A DNA stretch of 64,000 bases from Buchnera aphidicola (Nurudea yanoniella) (GTDB lineage Bacteria > Pseudomonadota > Gammaproteobacteria > Enterobacterales > Enterobacteriaceae): NCBI GenBank assembly GCA_039829995.1, contig CP140036.1, forward strand, positions 372,001 to 436,000, read 5' to 3'. A model generated the notes under the pieces. It had not been told where the DNA came from, ran no database searches, and saw only the letters and a program-made list of their open reading frames with translations. Position numbers and translations under genes: made by a program. Shown piece by piece: positions 47,846-57,965 of the stretch. Position 1 is the first letter of the stretch. Each line of letters begins with the position of its first letter.

Positions 47846-47962
47846 AAAAATATTTTTCAAATTCAATCTGTATATTCGTAATTTTTTCATTTATCCTTTT
47901 TATAAAGTTTTTAAGAAAATACAAATTTTTCATATTGCTAAAATGAAATATAAGAGGTTAAT

Positions 47963-49483
47963 TTGATTCCTAAAATACTTCATAAAATTGAATGGCTAAA
48001 ATCTATTCCAAACCTTTCTCAGAACATACTCAGGGGAATTGAACGCGAAACATTACGTATCAACTTAAATGGAGAAATTTCAAAAAAAGATCATCCTTAT
48101 AACTTAGGGTCCGCCTTAACTAATAAATGGATTACAACTGATTTTTCTGAATCATTATTAGAACTTATAACTCCTCCTGTGAAAAACTTAAATTGTTTAC
48201 TTTCTATTTTACATGATATTCATAAATTTGTTAGTAAAAACATAAAAACTGAATATTTATGGCCATTTAGTATTCCACCATGTACAAATTTAAATAATTC
48301 TATAAATTTAGCAAAATATGGAACATCTCAACTTGGAAACATGAAAACACTTTATAGAATAGGTCTAAAAAATAGATATAGTGCATTAATGAATATTATA
48401 TCTGGAGTACATTATAATTTTTCACTACCTATAACATTTTGGAAAATATGGAAAAAAAATAATAAAATTTATGAAAAAAATTTTATATCTGTCGGATATT
48501 TAAACTTAATTAGAAATTTTTATAAATTTGGATGGATTATACCTTATTTATTTGGAGCATCTCCAGCTATTGAACCACACTTTATTAAAAACAAAAAAAC
48601 CGATTTAAAATTTAAAAAAAAAAATGGAATATTATATTTACCATGGTCTACATCTTTACGGTTAAGCCAATTAGGCCATACTAACGAATCAATAAAAAAT
48701 TTAAAATTAACATTTAACTCCTTAAACAGCTATATATCCTCGCTGAAATATGGATTAAAAACACCATCTAAAAAATTTAAAAAATTAGGATTAACCGATC
48801 TAGATGGAAAACGAAAACAAATCAATACGAATATACTACAAATAGAAAATGAATTATATACTCACATCCGTCCTAAAACAGCATTAAACTATAAAAGTTC
48901 TATTTTAAATAACTTGATAAAAGAAGGTATTCAATACGTAGAAGTACGATCATTAGACATTAACCCCTTTTCATGTATTGGTATTAACAAAACACAAATA
49001 TTATTATTAGATCTATTTTTAATTTGGTGTGTCATATCACATTCTCCTAAAATGACAAATAAAGAACTACAACATTATACTAAAAACTGGGAAATTGTTA
49101 GTCTCGAAGGAAGAAAACCTAAACAAACCGTATACACAACTACATACGGCCAAAAAAAAACATTAGAGTCTGTAGGAAAATATTTAATAGAAGACTTTTT
49201 TCATATAGCAGAAATTTTAGACTATCAGTTAAAAAAAAATATATACAAAAAATCATGTCAAAAAATATTTAAATATTTTGATAATGTAAATTTAACATAT
49301 TCTAAAAAAATCTTGAAAAGATACATGAACAAAAACATTATAGACATTGGAATACAATTAGCTATAAAAAACAAAAATAAAGTTATGAAAAAACCATTTT
49401 CAAAATTTCAAGAAAAAGATTTTATCAAGGAAGTATTACGTTCACATTGTATGCAAAAAAAAATGGAAAATAAAGAAGAATAA
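47963..49483 (+). CDS. gshA: Glutamate-cysteine ligase
   Basis: First step of glutathione synthesis. The 506 residues (E. coli 518) keep GIERETLRIN, the YGTSQLGNMKTLYRIGLKNR region, SGVHYNFSLP and EVRSLDINPFS. The start is TTG, as in E. coli, giving MIPKILHKIEWLKS with AGAGG upstream. Follows csrA and the tRNA pair, as in E. coli. gshB is not in the window. Confidence 0.96.
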   Translation: MIPKILHKIEWLKSIPNLSQNILRGIERETLRINLNGEISKKDHPYNLGSALTNKWITTDFSESLLELITPPVKNLNCLLSILHDIHKFVSKNIKTEYLWPFSIPPCTNLNNSINLAKYGTSQLGNMKTLYRIGLKNRYSALMNIISGVHYNFSLPITFWKIWKKNNKIYEKNFISVGYLNLIRNFYKFGWIIPYLFGASPAIEPHFIKNKKTDLKFKKKNGILYLPWSTSLRLSQLGHTNESIKNLKLTFNSLNSYISSLKYGLKTPSKKFKKLGLTDLDGKRKQINTNILQIENELYTHIRPKTALNYKSSILNNLIKEGIQYVEVRSLDINPFSCIGINKTQILLLDLFLIWCVISHSPKMTNKELQHYTKNWEIVSLEGRKPKQTVYTTTYGQKKTLESVGKYLIEDFFHIAEILDYQLKKNIYKKSCQKIFKYFDNVNLTYSKKILKRYMNKNIIDIGIQLAIKNKNKVMKKPFSKFQEKDFIKEVLRSHCMQKKMENKEE

Positions 49484-49710
49484 AAATATACACTTTATTA
49501 AAAATGAATAAAATCGACAATAAAAAAAGTATTATTGTATATTCAATATTTCCATTATTAATTCAATTAACAAAACAATATACATTTTTGAAATACTAAT
49601 TTATTAAGACGTAAACTAAAAAAATAAATTACACAAATATGAAATACTATTTAATACATATTTGTTAACACATAACTATTTCACTTAAAACTTATTTGTA
49701 TATTAATTAA

Positions 49711-50460
49711 ATGTCGTACTTACAACTAAAAAAGATTCCAATGAAAATACTATTTATTTTTGTAATTATATTATTTTCATTATCTTGTAAAAAACATAAA
49801 ATACACGATAGAAATTATAAAAATTTTTATCATGCTAAATTAGAAGCCCAGAAAATTAATTTTTATGCACCTAGTTCTTTTTATTGCGGATGTAAAATAT
49901 CATGGATAAAGAAAAGAGGCACACCTCAACTTAAATCATGCGGTTATAAAATTCGAAAAAATGCAATAAGAGCTCATAGAATAGAATGGGAACATGTTGT
50001 ACCCGCATGGAAATTTGGACATTTACAAGCATGTTGGAAAAAGGGTGGAAGGAAAAATTGTTCTAATAACGAAAATTACGAAAAAATAGAAACAGACCTT
50101 CACAATTTACAACCTGTAATAGGTGAGATTAACGCTGATCGAAGCAATTTTGAATACGGACAATTAAAAAATGAAACAAAATATCAATATGGCTATTGCT
50201 CAATGAAAATTGACTTTAAAAACAAAATAGCTGAACCTCCAAATGCGTCTAAAGGAGCTATTGCGAGAACTTATTTTTACATGAATGAAAAATATCAATT
50301 GAATATTTCAAAAAAACAAATGAAATTATTTTATGAATGGGACAAAAAATACCCAGTTAGCTCCTGGGAATGCAAAAGAGACAATTTAATATCTAATGTT
50401 CAAGGCAATCATAATCCATATGTTTATCATAATTGTGCAAACATTAAAAAACAACATTGA
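49711..50460 (+). CDS. endA: DNA-specific endonuclease I (EndA)
   Basis: Periplasmic nonspecific DNA endonuclease of the beta-beta-alpha-Me type. FYCGCKISW, SCGY, the catalytic EWEHVVPAW, HNLQPVIGEINADR and QGNHNPYV match E. coli along the length (235 residues there), and the disulphide cysteines are kept. The frame opens with ATG at 49711, but an ATG at 49741 begins a typical signal segment (MKILFIFVIILFSLSC) and may be the true start (239 residues). The segment ends in a lipobox-like LSC, so it could be a lipoprotein, unlike in E. coli. DsbA, encoded at 62441, could form its disulphides. Confidence 0.92.
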   Translation: MSYLQLKKIPMKILFIFVIILFSLSCKKHKIHDRNYKNFYHAKLEAQKINFYAPSSFYCGCKISWIKKRGTPQLKSCGYKIRKNAIRAHRIEWEHVVPAWKFGHLQACWKKGGRKNCSNNENYEKIETDLHNLQPVIGEINADRSNFEYGQLKNETKYQYGYCSMKIDFKNKIAEPPNASKGAIARTYFYMNEKYQLNISKKQMKLFYEWDKKYPVSSWECKRDNLISNVQGNHNPYVYHNCANIKKQH

Positions 50461-50570
50461 GAATATATTCTATGAAATAAAAAATTATCACGTTTATTAC
50501 TTAAATTTTTAACATAATTTAATAAGTCTAAACAATCAAAAACTTAAATATATTCTAAAATATAAAAATT

Positions 50571-51173
50571 TTAATTATATTGCTTCCATAACTTACTAGG
50601 AGTAAAAATCACTGGAAGGGGGGTTTCCCAAGGAGCTGGAGAAAGTCTATTTATTAATTGAAAATCATAAGCTAATCCAATGGGAAAAAAATTTTTATTT
50701 TTCCAATTATATAAAATTTTATCATAAAATCCTCCTCCCATTCCTAAACGGTATCCAAATTTGTCAAAAGCTACCAATGGACAAATAATTATATCCATTT
50801 CATAACAAGAAAAACAAGAATTTTTATCAAATACTATAGGTTCAAGAATATTAAATTTATTTAATACAAGATTAGTACTATAAAGATATTCAGAAAATAA
50901 CAATATTTTTTTACGAAATGAATGAATAACAGGAACAAAAACATTATACTTTTTCTGCCACAACTTTGATATTAATACACTAGTTTCAATTTCTCCATCA
51001 AAAGATAAAAAAACTGCAATATTTTTACAAAAACTAAGAACTTTTGAATCAAATATCATACGGGAAATTTTTATAGAATACAGATACTTTTCTTCTAATG
51101 TAAGTAATTTTCTTAACTTTCTAAAATATATTCTTTGAATATTACGGTTTATAAAAAAATTTTTAGAATGCAA
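50571..51173 (-). CDS. fau: 5-formyltetrahydrofolate cyclo-ligase (Fau/YgfA)
   Basis: Recycles 5-formyl-THF to methenyl-THF. The 200 residues (E. coli 182) contain AVFLSFDGEIETSVLI, PLVAFDKFGYRLGMGGGFYD (family signature with the nucleotide-binding glycine run) and the C-terminal PLPVIFTPSKLW. The frame has no ATG before the conserved region. The first available start is TTG at 51173, with no visible ribosome site, so the exact 5' end is uncertain. zapA lies 35 bases upstream; the 6S RNA gene that separates them in E. coli does not fit here. Confidence 0.9.
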   Translation of the reverse strand: MHSKNFFINRNIQRIYFRKLRKLLTLEEKYLYSIKISRMIFDSKVLSFCKNIAVFLSFDGEIETSVLISKLWQKKYNVFVPVIHSFRKKILLFSEYLYSTNLVLNKFNILEPIVFDKNSCFSCYEMDIIICPLVAFDKFGYRLGMGGGFYDKILYNWKNKNFFPIGLAYDFQLINRLSPAPWETPLPVIFTPSKLWKQYN

Positions 51174-51208
51174 AAATTTTATCCTATATTTTATAACAAT
51201 ATATTAAT

Positions 51209-51496
51209 TTATTTTCTTTTAATTATGTGTATCTTTTTCAAATATGAAATAATTTTATTCAATCTAGAAATAACTTTTTTAATTTTTAATTTTTCATTTT
51301 CTAATTCATAAGATATATTTAATGCTGTTACAAATATTAATTTTTCTGTATTAGAAACCCCAGTTTTGATTTTTAAATCTTGTAAACGCATATTTAAATA
51401 ATCAGCTGCATGTTTTAAATCTTTACTCAATTCAGTAGGACAATTAACTTTTAACGATCGACCGAATAATTTTATATCTATATATTGAACTGACAT
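51209..51496 (-). CDS. zapA: Cell division protein ZapA
   Basis: FtsZ-ring-associated factor that cross-links protofilaments. The 95 residues (E. coli 109) align well over the globular half: VDIKLFGRSLKVNCP-like start (YIDIKLFGRSLKVNCPTEL), AADYLNMRLQDLK and FVTALNISYELENEK. The C-terminal coiled coil is shortened and Lys/Ile-rich. The start is an ATG. Cotranscribed with fau. Confidence 0.92.
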   Translation of the reverse strand: MSVQYIDIKLFGRSLKVNCPTELSKDLKHAADYLNMRLQDLKIKTGVSNTEKLIFVTALNISYELENEKLKIKKVISRLNKIISYLKKIHIIKRK

Positions 51497-51753
51497 TTTA
51501 TAATTATACCTAATATAATTAATAAAAATATTATTGACAATGTTAATTTATTATATATTGATAAAAACTGTCACTACTTTTTTATAAAATATTTATAAAA
51601 ATAATGTTTTCAATAAATAATAATTATTTATATAAAAACAAATTTTTAACAAAAAACAAAAATAAAAAATTTAAAAATATAAATAAAAATTTATTTTCAA
51701 ACTTTATATTTTATAATTTTATGTGCTTAAAAATATTTACTAAATAATAAAAT

Positions 51754-52431
51754 TTACAAAAAAGCATTAATTTTTTTTTTTATAACCTTTATTTCTGATT
51801 GTGTACTGATTAAAGCAATATCAGCAGTTCGTATTGCAAACAATCCTACACTTACTACACCAGGAAAACAGTTAATTTTTTTTTCCATGATAACAGGATC
51901 AAATATTTCAAAATTATATACATCGATGATTATGTTTCCGTTATCTGTAACAACATTTTTCCTAATCTTAGGTGTACCTCCTAGTCTTTTTAACTTTCTA
52001 CATATATAATAAGCAGACATTGGAATAATTTCTATTGGTAATGGAAACTTTCCTAAGACTTTAACTAATTTCGTTTCGTCAGCAATACAAATGAATGTTT
52101 TAGCTGCAGAAGCAATGATTTTTTCTCTTGTTAATGCTGCACCCCCTCCTTTAATCATTTGCAAATTTAAATTGATTTCATCTGCACTATCAAAATAATA
52201 ATTTAACGATTTTATATCATTTAAATTACATACAGGAATTCCGTATTTTTTTAAAAAAGAGGTAGAAAGACTAGAACTCGATACTACGCCACCAATTAAA
52301 TTTTTGAATGAACTTAAAGCTTTTATAAAATATGATATAGTAGATCCTGTACCAATTCCAATAATTGATCCAGGAAAAATATAATCAATAGCAGCTAATG
52401 CCACAGATTTTTTTAATTCATTCAAATTCAT
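51754..52431 (-). CDS. rpiA: Ribose-5-phosphate isomerase A
   Basis: Interconverts ribose-5-P and ribulose-5-P, supplying PRPP. The 225 residues (E. coli 219) keep GIGTGSTISYF, VSSSSLSTS, the DSADEIN aspartates, MIKGGGAALTREKI with catalytic Lys and Glu, and GKFPLPIEIIP. The start is an ATG. Stands 257 bases from zapA on the same strand, next to the tRNA cluster. Confidence 0.95.
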   Translation of the reverse strand: MNLNELKKSVALAAIDYIFPGSIIGIGTGSTISYFIKALSSFKNLIGGVVSSSSLSTSFLKKYGIPVCNLNDIKSLNYYFDSADEINLNLQMIKGGGAALTREKIIASAAKTFICIADETKLVKVLGKFPLPIEIIPMSAYYICRKLKRLGGTPKIRKNVVTDNGNIIIDVYNFEIFDPVIMEKKINCFPGVVSVGLFAIRTADIALISTQSEIKVIKKKINAFL

Positions 52432-52577
52432 TATTTAAGAATCCATACTAAATTTTTAATGTTTATTATAATGTACCTTTCAAATGTTTTAAGTACATAT
52501 TTTATTTAAAAATTTTTAATATAAAATTTTTAATTTATATTTTAACAATTTCAAAGTTATATAATAATAACAGTTTA

Positions 52578-52648
52578 CTGGGGTACCTGGATTCGAACCA
52601 GGGATGCCGGTATCAAAAACCGGTGCCTTACCACTTGGCTATACCCCA
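52578..52648 (-). tRNA. tRNA-Gln(UUG)
   Basis: TGGGGTA pairs with TACCCCA, discriminator G as required for GlnRS. The anticodon arm is CCGGT-TTTTGAT-ACCGG with anticodon UUG. T arm CCTGG-TTCGAAT-CCAGG, and a four-base variable loop one shorter than in E. coli. CCA is not encoded. Last in the Met-Leu-Gln cluster, corresponding to the start of the E. coli metT-leuW-glnUW cluster. Confidence 0.95.
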
Positions 52649-52679
52649 AAAATTAATGCTTATATTAAAATTATTTAAA

Positions 52680-52762
52680 TACGGAAGACGAGACTCGAAC
52701 TCGTAAACCTAAAGGTGCCAGATCCTAAATCTGGTGCGTCTACCTAATTCCGCCACTTCCGC
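52680..52762 (-). tRNA. leuW: tRNA-Leu(UAG)
   Basis: Acceptor GCGGAAG pairs with CTTCCGT, so pair 1-72 is a G-U wobble where E. coli leuW has G-C; discriminator A. The anticodon arm is CCAGA-TTTAGGA-TCTGG with anticodon UAG, with a long variable arm. CCA is not encoded. Between tRNA-Met and tRNA-Gln in one minus-strand transcript. Confidence 0.95.
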
Positions 52763-52792
52763 AATCATATTAAAGATTTATGATTTTAAAAG

Positions 52793-52866
52793 TAGCTACG
52801 ACAGGATTTGAACCTGTGACCTCAGCGTTATGAGTGCTGTGCTCTAACCAACTGAGCTACGTAGCC
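52793..52866 (-). tRNA. metT: Elongator tRNA-Met(CAU)
   Basis: Acceptor GGCTACG pairs with CGTAGCT (G1-U72 wobble; E. coli has G-C), discriminator A. The anticodon loop CTCATAA has anticodon CAU, with one A-C mismatch at the loop-proximal pair of the anticodon stem. The body matches E. coli metT rather than initiator tRNA. A tRNA-Ile(CAU, lysidine) identity is less likely given this match. CCA is not encoded. Confidence 0.92.
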
Positions 52867-53044
52867 TTTTTGCAAAATAACTTTATAGTTTAAATTATGC
52901 TGTGTTATAATAATAATGTCAATAATGATTTAAAATAAATTAAAATTTGTAAAACTTAATTTTAATAAACTTACTAATATTGATATTTAACATTTTTTAT
53001 AAAAATATTTTTATTACTTCGTATAAACATATATAGAGTATAAG

Positions 53045-54700
53045 ATGAAAAAAGAAGCATACAATTTTATTCAAAAAATAATTTATAATGATTTAATAAA
53101 TAAAAAAATTAAAAAAGTAAAAACAAGATTTCCTCCTGAACCAAACGGTTATTTACACATAGGACATGCAAAATCAATTTTTTTAAATTTTTATTTATCT
53201 AAAAAATTTAAAGGAACATTTAATCTACGATTCGATGATACAAATCCTAAAAAAGAAAATGCTCATTTCATTAAAAATATCATAAAAGATGTGGAATGGT
53301 TAGAAAGTGAATGGAAAAAAAATATTTTTTATGCTTCTTCTTATTTTGAAAAAATGTATAAATTTGCAAAAGAACTTATTACGAAAGGATTAGCTTATGT
53401 AGATCAATTAAACAAAGAAGAAATACGCAAATATAGAGGAACATTAACTACTCCCGGAGTTAATAGTCCATATCGAGCACAAACAGTTAAAGAAAATCTA
53501 TTATTATTTAAAAAAATGAAAAATGGAAATTTCACAGAAGGATCAGCATGTTTAAGAGCTAAAATCGATATGCAATCTCCTATAATTATAATGCGAGATC
53601 CTGTTTTATATCGCGTTATTTCTTCTGAACATCATCAAACCAAGAAAAAATGGTGTATATATCCTACATACGATTTCGCACACTGTATTTCTGATTCATT
53701 AGAAAAAATTACACATTCTTTATGTACATTAGAATTTCAAGACAATCGTAAATTATATGACTGGATTCTGAACAATATTAGTATTCATCATCATTCACAT
53801 CAATATGAATTTTCTCGATTAAAATTAGAATACTCTGTTCTATCAAAAAGAAAACTTAACACTTTAGTATCTAATAATATTGTAAATGGATGGGATGATC
53901 CTAGAATGCCTACGATTTCTGGATTAAAAAAACGAGGATATACTCCTTATTCTATAAAAAACTTTTGTAAAAAAATTGGAATTACGAAACAAGAAAATAT
54001 GATAGAACTATCTTTTTTAGAATCTTGCATTAGAAAAGATTTAGATTCTCATGCTTGCCGCTATATGGCTGTTATTAATCCAATAAAATTACGTATTTGT
54101 AATTTTCCAAAACATCATAAAGAAATACTCACAATTCCAAACCATCCAAAAATAAAAATAATGGGCTCCCATAAATCTATTTTTAGTAATGAAATATACA
54201 TAGATCGTACAGATTTTTGCGAAAATAATACTATATTAAATAAAAAATTAGCCATAGGAAGAGAAATTAGATTGCGATATGCATATACTATTAATGCACA
54301 AAGAATCATAAAAGATAATAATGCAAATATAATAGAAATCGTATGTACATATGATAAAAACACATTAGGAAATAATCCTATTAATAAAAAAATATCAGGA
54401 GTCATTCATTGGATTTCTTCTAATAATGCATTATCAGCGCAATTTAATTTATACGATAAATTATTTTTAATAAAAGATCCTGAATCACATAAAAATTTCT
54501 TAAAATATATTAATAAAAATTCTTTAATTAAAAAAAACGGTTTTATAGAAGCTGGAATATTAAAAAACATTTCAAAAAAACAATATCAATTTGAAAGAGA
54601 AGGATATTTTTGCATTGATAAAAAATATTTTTCTACAAATAAATTAATATTTAACAGAATAGTCTCCTTAAAAGATAAAACCAAAAAAAAAATTATATAG
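53045..54700 (+). CDS. glnS: Glutaminyl-tRNA synthetase
   Basis: Class I synthetase charging tRNA-Gln, whose gene lies about 400 bases away. The 551 residues equal the E. coli length (554). The HIGH motif is PPEPNGYLHIGHAKSI near residue 35, DDTNPKKE follows, the KMSKS loop is VLSKRKL near residue 268, and the two C-terminal beta-barrels contact the anticodon. The start is an ATG. Confidence 0.97.
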   Translation: MKKEAYNFIQKIIYNDLINKKIKKVKTRFPPEPNGYLHIGHAKSIFLNFYLSKKFKGTFNLRFDDTNPKKENAHFIKNIIKDVEWLESEWKKNIFYASSYFEKMYKFAKELITKGLAYVDQLNKEEIRKYRGTLTTPGVNSPYRAQTVKENLLLFKKMKNGNFTEGSACLRAKIDMQSPIIIMRDPVLYRVISSEHHQTKKKWCIYPTYDFAHCISDSLEKITHSLCTLEFQDNRKLYDWILNNISIHHHSHQYEFSRLKLEYSVLSKRKLNTLVSNNIVNGWDDPRMPTISGLKKRGYTPYSIKNFCKKIGITKQENMIELSFLESCIRKDLDSHACRYMAVINPIKLRICNFPKHHKEILTIPNHPKIKIMGSHKSIFSNEIYIDRTDFCENNTILNKKLAIGREIRLRYAYTINAQRIIKDNNANIIEIVCTYDKNTLGNNPINKKISGVIHWISSNNALSAQFNLYDKLFLIKDPESHKNFLKYINKNSLIKKNGFIEAGILKNISKKQYQFEREGYFCIDKKYFSTNKLIFNRIVSLKDKTKKKII

Positions 54701-54956
54701 AATAAAATTAAAAATATTAAATATTTTAAAAAATTTTCAATAAACAGTTATGAAAAAAAGAAATTTAAACAGTTTTATGAACTATTTTTATTCTATATCA
54801 TAAGTTTAAAACTTAATTCTAATATACACATCTAAAAATATTGTAGCTAATTTAATTTTTACATTAACAAAAAATCAAAAAATTATAAAATTCAAAAACC
54901 ATATTATTATTTTCATAATGATTTTATTTGATATTTCATTTCAATTTTGGTTAGAT

Positions 54957-56594
54957 ATGACAACACATTATGTTTTTATAACTGGGGGAGTGGTATCATC
55001 CCTAGGAAAAGGTATTACGACAGCTTCTTTAGCAGCTATTCTCGAAGCAAGAAATCTTAATGTAACTATTATAAAACTAGATCCGTATATTAACGTAGAT
55101 CCAGGAACGATAAGTCCTATACAACATGGGGAAGTATTTGTTACTGAAGACGGAGCAGAAACAGATTTAGATTTGGGACATTATGAACGTTTCATTCGAA
55201 ATAAAATGACTCGTAAAAATAATTTTACTACAGGTAGTATTTATTCAGAAGTATTGCAAAAAGAAAGAAATGGAGATTATTTAGGATCAACTATTCAAGT
55301 GATTCCTCATATTACTAATGCAATTAAAAATAGAATTATATTATGTTCTAAAGATAAAGATATTATATTTGTCGAAATTGGAGGAACAGTAGGAGACATA
55401 GAATCATTGCCTTTTTTAGAAGCCATTCGGCAAATGGCGGTAGATGTAGGGAAAAAAAACACTATATATATTCATTTAACCCTTATTCCTTATATATCCG
55501 TTACAGGAGAAATTAAAACTAAACCTACTCAACATTCAGTAAAAGAACTACTATCCATTGGAATACAACCTGATATATTAATATGTCGTTCAAAAAAAAC
55601 CATTTCTCATGTTGAACGGAAAAAAATTGCTTTATTTTGTAATGTATCAGAAAAATCAGTAGTGTCTTTACACGACGTTCAATCTATTTATGCTATTCCA
55701 AAAATTTTAAATAAACAAAAAGTAGATAGTTTAATTTGTAACCATTTTAAATTACAAGTCCCAAAAGCAGATTTATCAGAATGGGATCAAGTTATATATA
55801 ACGAAAATAATTCTAAAAAAAAAGTAACTATTGGAATTATTGGAAAATATGTAGAATTACCAGATGCCTACAAATCAGTTATAGAAGCATTAAAACATGG
55901 TGGTTTAAAAAACCAAACTATCATTAAAATAAAACTAATTAATTCTAAACATATTGACGAATCAAATACAAATTTGTTAAAACTTCTACATGGAATTTTA
56001 ATTCCTGGTGGATTTGGAAAAACAGGAATAAATGGAAAAATAATATCTACAAAATATGCTAGAGAAAAAAATGTTCCTTTTTTTGGAATTTGTTTAGGCA
56101 TGCAAATCGCATTGATAGAATTTTTTAGAAATGTCATAGGTTGGAAAGAAGCTAACTCTACAGAATTTTCGCCAAAATGTAAATATCCTGTAATTTCTTT
56201 AATAAAAGAACAACAAATAATATCAAATAAAAAAATAACAAAAAAAAATATTGATAATTTTAAAGGTCCAATGAGATTAGGCAGTCAGTTATGTTATTTA
56301 AAAAAAAATAGTTTGTCAAGAAAATTATATCAAACAAAAACTATATTAGAAAGACATAGACATAGATATGAAGTAAACAACAAATTTTTAGAAAAAATAG
56401 AAAAACACGGATTATATGTCACAGGTATTTCTAAAAATAATAAATTGGTAGAAATTATAGAATTGTCGAATCATATATGGTTTCTTGCATGCCAATTTCA
56501 TCCAGAATTTACATCAACTCCAAGAGACAGTCATCCACTGTTTTCTAGTTTTATAAAAGCCGCTTTAAAATATAAAAAATGCCATTTTAACTAA
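54957..56594 (+). CDS. pyrG: CTP synthase
   Basis: Amination of UTP to CTP, using glutamine. The 545 residues equal E. coli. The synthase domain begins MTTHYVFITGGVVSSLGKG and includes LDPYINVDPGT. The glutaminase domain has the catalytic Cys in FFGICLGMQ and the His-Glu pair in ACQFHPEF. I chose the ATG at 54957 because it matches the E. coli N-terminus exactly; an ATG 39 bases upstream would add 13 unrelated residues. Followed by eno after 63 bases, as in E. coli. Confidence 0.97.
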   Translation: MTTHYVFITGGVVSSLGKGITTASLAAILEARNLNVTIIKLDPYINVDPGTISPIQHGEVFVTEDGAETDLDLGHYERFIRNKMTRKNNFTTGSIYSEVLQKERNGDYLGSTIQVIPHITNAIKNRIILCSKDKDIIFVEIGGTVGDIESLPFLEAIRQMAVDVGKKNTIYIHLTLIPYISVTGEIKTKPTQHSVKELLSIGIQPDILICRSKKTISHVERKKIALFCNVSEKSVVSLHDVQSIYAIPKILNKQKVDSLICNHFKLQVPKADLSEWDQVIYNENNSKKKVTIGIIGKYVELPDAYKSVIEALKHGGLKNQTIIKIKLINSKHIDESNTNLLKLLHGILIPGGFGKTGINGKIISTKYAREKNVPFFGICLGMQIALIEFFRNVIGWKEANSTEFSPKCKYPVISLIKEQQIISNKKITKKNIDNFKGPMRLGSQLCYLKKNSLSRKLYQTKTILERHRHRYEVNNKFLEKIEKHGLYVTGISKNNKLVEIIELSNHIWFLACQFHPEFTSTPRDSHPLFSSFIKAALKYKKCHFN

Positions 56595-56657
56595 TACGTT
56601 CGAAGCATATATACTTAAATATTTTATAATATATATTATCCCAAAAAAGAGAAAATT

Positions 56658-57932
56658 ATGTCTAAAATAAAAAAAATAATTTCTAGAGAAATAATAGATT
56701 CTAGAGGACATCCAACAATTGAATCTGAGGTTCATTTACAAGGAGGATGTATTGGATTAGCATCATCTCCCTCTGGAGCTTCAATAGGATCTAAAGAAGC
56801 AATAGAATTGCGGGACAATGAAAAATCACGATTTTTTGGAAAAGGAGTAACTAAATCTGTTGAAATAATCAAAAATATTATTTCAAAAAATCTAAAAAAT
56901 AAAGATGCTACTGATCAAAAAAATGTTGATGAAATTATGATTCAATTAGATGGAACAAATAATAAATCGAAATTAGGAGCAAATACTATTCTTTCAGTAT
57001 CTCTTGCTATAGCACGAGCTGCAGCATCATATAAAGGAATACCTTTATATCAACACATTTCAGAACTAAATGGAACTAAAGGTCAATTTTCTATACCTAT
57101 ACCAATGATAAATATTATCAATGGAGGAAAACATGCAAATAATAACATAGATATCCAAGAATTTATGATACAACCAATCTGTGCTAATACGATAAAAAAA
57201 TCAATTCAAATAGGATCAGAAATATTTCATACGTTAGGAATGATCCTAAAAGAAAAAAAATTCAGCGTATCTGTCGGAGATGAAGGAGGATATGCTCCAA
57301 ATTTAGATTCTAATGAATCAGCACTACATATTATACAAAAATCTATTGAATTATCTGGATATACATTAGGAAAAGATATTTTGCTTTCTATAGATTGCGC
57401 TGCTTCAGAATTATACAACAAAAATACGAAAGAATATGTGCTAATTGGAGAAAATAAAAATTTTACATCAATCGAATTCACTCACTATCTAGAAACTCTT
57501 GCAAAAAAATATTCTATTACTTCTATAGAAGATGGTCAAGATGAATCAGATTGGAATGGATTTTCATATCAAACTAAAAGATTAGGGAAAAATATTAAAA
57601 TAGTAGGAGATGATTTGTTTGCAACAAATCCTAAATTATTAGAAAAAGGAATAAAAAAAGGAATTGCCAATTCTATATTAATAAAATTAAATCAAATTGG
57701 AACATTGAGCGAAACTTTAAATGTTATAAAAATAGCTAGAAATTCACAATATACTACAATAATATCACATAGATCAGGAGAAACAGAAGACACTTTTATA
57801 TCTGACTTGTCTGTAGGAACAAATTCGAAGTACATTAAAACAGGTTCTATGTGTAGATCTGAACGTACATCTAAATATAACCGATTAATCAGAATAGAAG
57901 AACATCTAAACACTAATATAAATATCTTATAA
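56658..57932 (+). CDS. eno: Enolase
   Basis: Glycolytic conversion of 2-phosphoglycerate to PEP. The 424 residues (E. coli 432) keep IDSRGHPTIE, the mobile loop SPSGASIGSKEA, GDEGGYAPN, the metal ligands in SIDCAAS, IEDG and GDDLFATN, the catalytic Lys in LIKLNQIG, SHRSGETED and IKTGS. The last residues of the E. coli C-terminus are missing. Cotranscribed with pyrG; a long-loop hairpin follows. Confidence 0.97.
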   Translation: MSKIKKIISREIIDSRGHPTIESEVHLQGGCIGLASSPSGASIGSKEAIELRDNEKSRFFGKGVTKSVEIIKNIISKNLKNKDATDQKNVDEIMIQLDGTNNKSKLGANTILSVSLAIARAAASYKGIPLYQHISELNGTKGQFSIPIPMINIINGGKHANNNIDIQEFMIQPICANTIKKSIQIGSEIFHTLGMILKEKKFSVSVGDEGGYAPNLDSNESALHIIQKSIELSGYTLGKDILLSIDCAASELYNKNTKEYVLIGENKNFTSIEFTHYLETLAKKYSITSIEDGQDESDWNGFSYQTKRLGKNIKIVGDDLFATNPKLLEKGIKKGIANSILIKLNQIGTLSETLNVIKIARNSQYTTIISHRSGETEDTFISDLSVGTNSKYIKTGSMCRSERTSKYNRLIRIEEHLNTNINIL

Positions 57933-57965
57933 AAAATTTGTTTTAAAATATATAACTAATATCAA

